DNA from: Treponema sp.
GTDB taxonomy: Bacteria; Spirochaetota; Spirochaetia; Treponematales; Treponemataceae
Reading direction: 5' to 3'
DNA length: 64,000 nt
Assembly (NCBI GenBank): GCA_017548565.1
Contig: JAFYZU010000025.1
Location: forward strand, 1-64,000
Made by a program: the position numbers and the translations under genes. The notes under the pieces were generated by a model. It was not told the origin of the DNA, searched no databases, and was given only the letters and a program-made list of their open reading frames with translations. Shown piece after piece: positions 61,191 through 64,000 of the stretch (positions are counted from its first letter, which is position 1; every line of letters starts with the position of its first letter).

Positions 61191-63122
61191 TTAATCTTCT
61201 TCAGGGAACATTGCTTCAATTTCCTTTTTGTAAATCTGATTGATTCTGAAGCGCATGATTTCCTGTTTTGCCGAAAGTTCAACGCCAACTTCAAACGGTT
61301 TGGTAATAAGCTGGAATTTATTGACTCTTTCGAACATTTTAAATCCTGTTTTAGAATTTATGAGATTACTGATTTCTACTTCATAAAGCTTGTGAATTTC
61401 GTCAGATTTTAGCAGTGTTTCAAATGATTCATATTGAATACCGTTTTCGTCTGCATAAGCGGTAACTTCTTCAGGATCTACGAGGATTAAAGCACCAAGA
61501 TAGCGTTTATCCTGTCCGACAACAACTGCCATTTTAATATATCGTGATTCTGCGAGCTTTGTTTCAATAGGAACAGGTTCAAGGTTTTCTCCACCGCGAA
61601 GAACGATTGTATCTTTAATACGACCTTTAATCTGAAGTTCATTGTGAATTGTCATTATTGCAAGGTCACCGGTATCGAGCCAGCCGTCAACGGTGAAGGC
61701 TTTCTTTGTAAGCTCAGGATTATTGTAGTAACCCTTCATTACAGTATCACCTTTAACCTGTAAAACACCTTCTTTACATCTTCCAAGAACGTATCCGTCC
61801 TGATCAACGATTCTGACATTTACACCGCGCAAAGGAGAACCGATTGTTCTGAAAATTGGAGCAGCCATTGGTCGTACTGCAACAATAGGTGCTGTTTCTG
61901 TAAGTCCATAGCCTTCAATAATTTCAACACCGATAGCCCAGAAGAATTCATCAATTCTTTGAGGGAAAGCTCCTCCTCCTGCAACACCAAGCTTGAAATT
62001 CTTACCAAGCATCGATTTGATTTTTCTGAAAACGAGTAAATCTCCAAGAAGATAAATCGGCCACATTAAGAGCCATGGTATAAAACCGATAATCCACCAG
62101 AAAGCAGTATGATATCTTGTAAAACATGCATTCTGATTAAATAATCTTCGTTGAATTCTCTTATGTGTAATTGCAAAAGATACAAAGAAATTAAACATAT
62201 CGTTTACAATTCCACCGGTTTTTCTCATTTTAGAAGTGATTCCGTCATAAACTGCTTCAAAAATACGAGGAACAGCCGGAATAATATGAGGATTAAGCTG
62301 TTTTAAATCTGCAAGAAGAATAGAACCAACTGGTTTTGAATAACAGATAGTAGCGGCCTGAATCATGATGACATATTCTACTTCACGTTCAAAAACATGC
62401 CATACAGGAAGTACGGATAATGCTTTTTCACCAGGATTTAAGAATACGCGTTCAACAACTTCATCCAGCTGCACCAGAAAATTCTTATGGCAGAGAACAA
62501 CACCCTTTGGTGTACCAGTTGTTCCTGAAGTAAAGATGATAGTTGCAGTATCTTCAAATTGTCCTTTATCAAGTTCTGCTTCAACTTCACCAGGATGTTC
62601 TATTCTGTATTTTTTTCCTTCCTTCATCAGTTCAGAAAAGAACAAAAGGTTGATTTTATTTTTCTTAGCGCTTTCTTTTACTTCATCTTTAATGTCAGTT
62701 TCAAAACAGATAATTGTTTCGATGAACGGACATTTTTCTTTAAGATTTACGATTTTATTAACCTGTGAATTGTTTTCGGCAATTATTACCTTTGCATTTG
62801 CACATGAAAAGATTTTTTCAAGATCAATAGGTGTTGCATCACATCCTCGAGGAACGTCTATTGCACCTATTGCAAGAATACCAAGATCGGCCTGCATCCA
62901 TTCTGCGCGGTTATCGGAAATAAGACCAATTAAATCTCCTCGTTTTATTCCAAGCTGTAATAAGGCTCCGGCAAAATCAAGTCCAAACTGATAAAAATCT
63001 CTATAAGTAATTGGTTCAAAAACACCATTTTTAATTCTTTTATACTGAGCATAAATCTCAGGATTTTCTTCTGCAACTTTTTTAATCATTTTAGGAATAG
63101 TGTCTGATTCTTTGAATTCCAT
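61191..63122 (-). CDS. AMP-binding fatty-acid acyl-CoA synthetase, 643 residues
   Basis: A second adenylating acyl-CoA synthetase, of the long FadD15-like type, acting at the membrane face. Motifs: I-I-F-T-S-G-T-T-G-T-P-K-G-V, I-E-G-Y-G-L-T-E-T-A-P-I, W-L-D-T-G-D-L and I-V-L-R-G-G-E-N-L-E-P near the C-terminus. A central hydrophobic patch (W-W-I-I-G-F-I-P-W-L-L-M-W-P) may touch membrane. AAGGAG precedes ATG 63122. It lies 15 nt after the TetR gene on the same strand, so regulator and enzyme form an operon. Confidence 0.92.
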   Translation of the reverse strand: MEFKESDTIPKMIKKVAEENPEIYAQYKRIKNGVFEPITYRDFYQFGLDFAGALLQLGIKRGDLIGLISDNRAEWMQADLGILAIGAIDVPRGCDATPIDLEKIFSCANAKVIIAENNSQVNKIVNLKEKCPFIETIICFETDIKDEVKESAKKNKINLLFFSELMKEGKKYRIEHPGEVEAELDKGQFEDTATIIFTSGTTGTPKGVVLCHKNFLVQLDEVVERVFLNPGEKALSVLPVWHVFEREVEYVIMIQAATICYSKPVGSILLADLKQLNPHIIPAVPRIFEAVYDGITSKMRKTGGIVNDMFNFFVSFAITHKRIQRRLFNQNACFTRYHTAFWWIIGFIPWLLMWPIYLLGDLLVFRKIKSMLGKNFKLGVAGGGAFPQRIDEFFWAIGVEIIEGYGLTETAPIVAVRPMAAPIFRTIGSPLRGVNVRIVDQDGYVLGRCKEGVLQVKGDTVMKGYYNNPELTKKAFTVDGWLDTGDLAIMTIHNELQIKGRIKDTIVLRGGENLEPVPIETKLAESRYIKMAVVVGQDKRYLGALILVDPEEVTAYADENGIQYESFETLLKSDEIHKLYEVEISNLINSKTGFKMFERVNKFQLITKPFEVGVELSAKQEIMRFRINQIYKKEIEAMFPEED

Positions 63123-63137
63123 AGTAAAGCTCCTTAA

Positions 63138-63803
63138 TTAAATCACTTTATTGATTATATTATCTATTAATTTAATGGTTTTGTTCAAGGCAATATCATC
63201 TGTTGGTAAAGCAAAAAGGGATCCGGCCCCACTTTCAGGATTTTGCCTTACAGTTTCTTTTCTGTTGGCAATATATAAATCACGCTGCTGCAGAATGATT
63301 GATGATATTATGCCTGCAAGCTCCCTTGTTTCTTTTTCAGGATATTCCGGGAATTTTCCGGTTTCAGAAAAAGCGATGAAAATTTTCCGAATGTCATCCG
63401 TGATTTTTTCGTTTTCATTGAGAACTATCTGCAATGCATTATAGTTAAAAAACTGTTCCGTGTGAACAAATGTATAAATCTGAAAAAGAGGTTCTGTTTC
63501 GTAAAGGTTGAAAAAGCGTGTAATAAGACGCTTGAAAACTGCAGAAAGAGAGGTTTTTCCGTTTTTGATTGATTCTATGATTTTATCTGCCAGAAAATTG
63601 ATGGACGAGATTTCTTTTCTGCATAAATCCAGAGTTGCATCATACATTGCTTCTCTATTTTCAAAATGATTATAAAGGGAAGCTTTTTTTATTTCGAGAC
63701 TATCTGAAATGTCAGAAAGAGATGTTCCGCCGGCGCCTTTTTCAAAAGCACTTGAAAGAAACGACTGAATAATCTTTTCCTGTGAAATATTTTTTCTTTT
63801 CAT
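63138..63803 (-). CDS. TetR-family repressor of fatty-acid genes
   Basis: A 221-residue regulator. The N-terminal helix-turn-helix reads G-G-T-S-L-S-D-I-S-D-S-L-E-I-K-K-A-S-L-Y-N-H-F, the classic TetR form; the C-terminal ligand domain is helical and variable. It lies directly upstream of an acyl-CoA synthetase gene and in front of a 21-bp inverted repeat at 63815-63835, so it probably represses its own operon and responds to an acyl-CoA or fatty acid. No Shine-Dalgarno precedes ATG 63803. Specific ligand is inference. Confidence 0.92.
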   Translation of the reverse strand: MKRKNISQEKIIQSFLSSAFEKGAGGTSLSDISDSLEIKKASLYNHFENREAMYDATLDLCRKEISSINFLADKIIESIKNGKTSLSAVFKRLITRFFNLYETEPLFQIYTFVHTEQFFNYNALQIVLNENEKITDDIRKIFIAFSETGKFPEYPEKETRELAGIISSIILQQRDLYIANRKETVRQNPESGAGSLFALPTDDIALNKTIKLIDNIINKVI

Positions 63804-63814
63804 AGCACAAAAAC

Positions 63815-63835
63815 AAACTAACAGTCATTAGTTTA
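63815..63835. promoter_or_regulatory. TetR-type operator, copy A
   Basis: AAACTAACAGTCATTAGTTT, an inverted repeat 11 nt before the TetR ATG. A TATAAA box with TTAAAC 16 bp upstream overlaps its distal edge, so bound repressor would block the promoter. Confidence 0.7.
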
Positions 63836-63848
63836 TAACTCTATTATG

Positions 63849-64000
63849 CTATTGTTTAAAAAAATTGTAAATATCTAAAATTTGAGAACTGTAAATACGG
63901 TTATTGTCATTTTTCCGCAGTATTTTATCGTAAACAAAGACAGGAGAAAGGATTTTTGTCTGTGAGCCGGTTTGTTTTCCTGCTTCGAATAACACCATTG
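63849..64000 (-). CDS. C-terminal end of a probable tRNA1(Val)-type adenine methyltransferase
   Basis: The last 50 codons of a gene that starts right of the window, ending at TAG 63849-63851. The readable part, M-V-L-F-E-A-G-K-Q-T-G-S-Q-T, then I-L-S-P-V-F-V-Y-D and Y-S-S-Q-I-L-D-I-Y, resembles the end of TrmN6-type methylases, where a V-L-(I/V)-E-A segment is followed by P-(L/P)-x-V-Y-D and Y-T-E-E-V-x-x-I-Y. The motif A/catalytic part is outside the window, so this is tentative. It ends only 45 bp before the TetR start, so the TetR promoter overlaps its 3' end. Confidence 0.5.
   Translation of the reverse strand, partial: MVLFEAGKQTGSQTKILSPVFVYDKILRKNDNNRIYSSQILDIYNFFKQ

Noticed and set aside
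62365-62991. 208-codon plus-strand frame inside the acyl-CoA synthetase gene
   Set aside because: Antisense shadow; Ser-rich composition reflects the complement of the real codons.
1-64000. tRNA, rRNA, riboswitch, insertion sequence or prophage
   Set aside because: No cloverleaf, rRNA core, known aptamer or transposase/integrase sequence was recognised by eye; small RNAs cannot be fully excluded without a covariance search.

Overview
The window looks like the replication-origin region of a low-GC, saccharolytic gut or rumen Treponema, or a close spirochaete. Evidence: the gene order dnaA-dnaN-recF-dciA-rpmH-rnpA-yidD-yidC-khpB with gyrB-gyrA on the other side of dnaA; many short-signal lipoproteins with relaxed spirochaetal lipoboxes; a cyclophilin-FKBP fusion of the type described in Treponema; and a xylan/pentose gene set. 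The assignment is inferred from gene content only. No database search was run.

Layout. 1-3580: end of a PQQ-type beta-propeller gene, two AT-rich lipoprotein genes (the second a HEXXH zinc protease), and a membrane LuxR-type regulator split by an in-frame TAA. 3650-11031: sugar genes, with a FucI-type isomerase, a diacylglycerol glycosyltransferase, a DUF4867 protein, a cytoplasmic GH10 xylanase, an acyl-ACP thioesterase, thioredoxin and xylulokinase. 11161-16816: the three proline biosynthesis genes proA, proB and proC on the plus strand, interleaved with a sodium symporter and a 2H phosphoesterase on the minus strand. 16821-29518: a 986-residue exported HEXXH/beta-propeller protein and a giant 3227-residue Ig-repeat lipoprotein. 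29786-31888: a membrane-anchored solute-binding-like protein and a two-gene membrane-protein/XRE unit with a clear operator-promoter. 31979-40027: one long minus-strand run, rpmH-rnpA-yidD-yidC-khpB-exported protein-immunophilin-M16 protease. 40085-49077: dciA, recF, dnaN and dnaA, then divergent gyrB-gyrA.

49078-49915 is the only stretch over 300 bp without a gene. It carries four parS sites, several DnaA-box-like 9-mers and two terminators, and is a strong candidate for the origin or centromere. 49916-64000: a DUF4349 lipoprotein, a small exported protein, azlDC, an acyl-CoA synthetase, a lipoprotein, an HD-GYP phosphodiesterase, an amidohydrolase, htpG, arginase, a second acyl-CoA synthetase with its TetR regulator, and the 3' end of a probable tRNA methyltransferase gene.

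How the genes work together: the GH10 enzyme, the isomerase and xylulokinase feed pentoses into the pentose-phosphate pathway. The thioesterase, the two acyl-CoA synthetases and the TetR regulator handle fatty acids, and a shared 21-bp inverted repeat ties the regulator to both synthetase units. Arginase and ProABC concern ornithine, glutamate and proline. The rpmH-M16 run joins ribosome, RNase P and membrane-insertase genes to envelope folding and proteolysis genes.

The most notable non-coding signals are the four-copy parS cluster, a set of promoters whose -10 box ends only 5-7 nt before a start codon without Shine-Dalgarno (including dnaA), the shared TetR operator, and the nonsense-split membrane regulator. 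I saw no CRISPR array, transposase, prophage, rRNA or tRNA gene.
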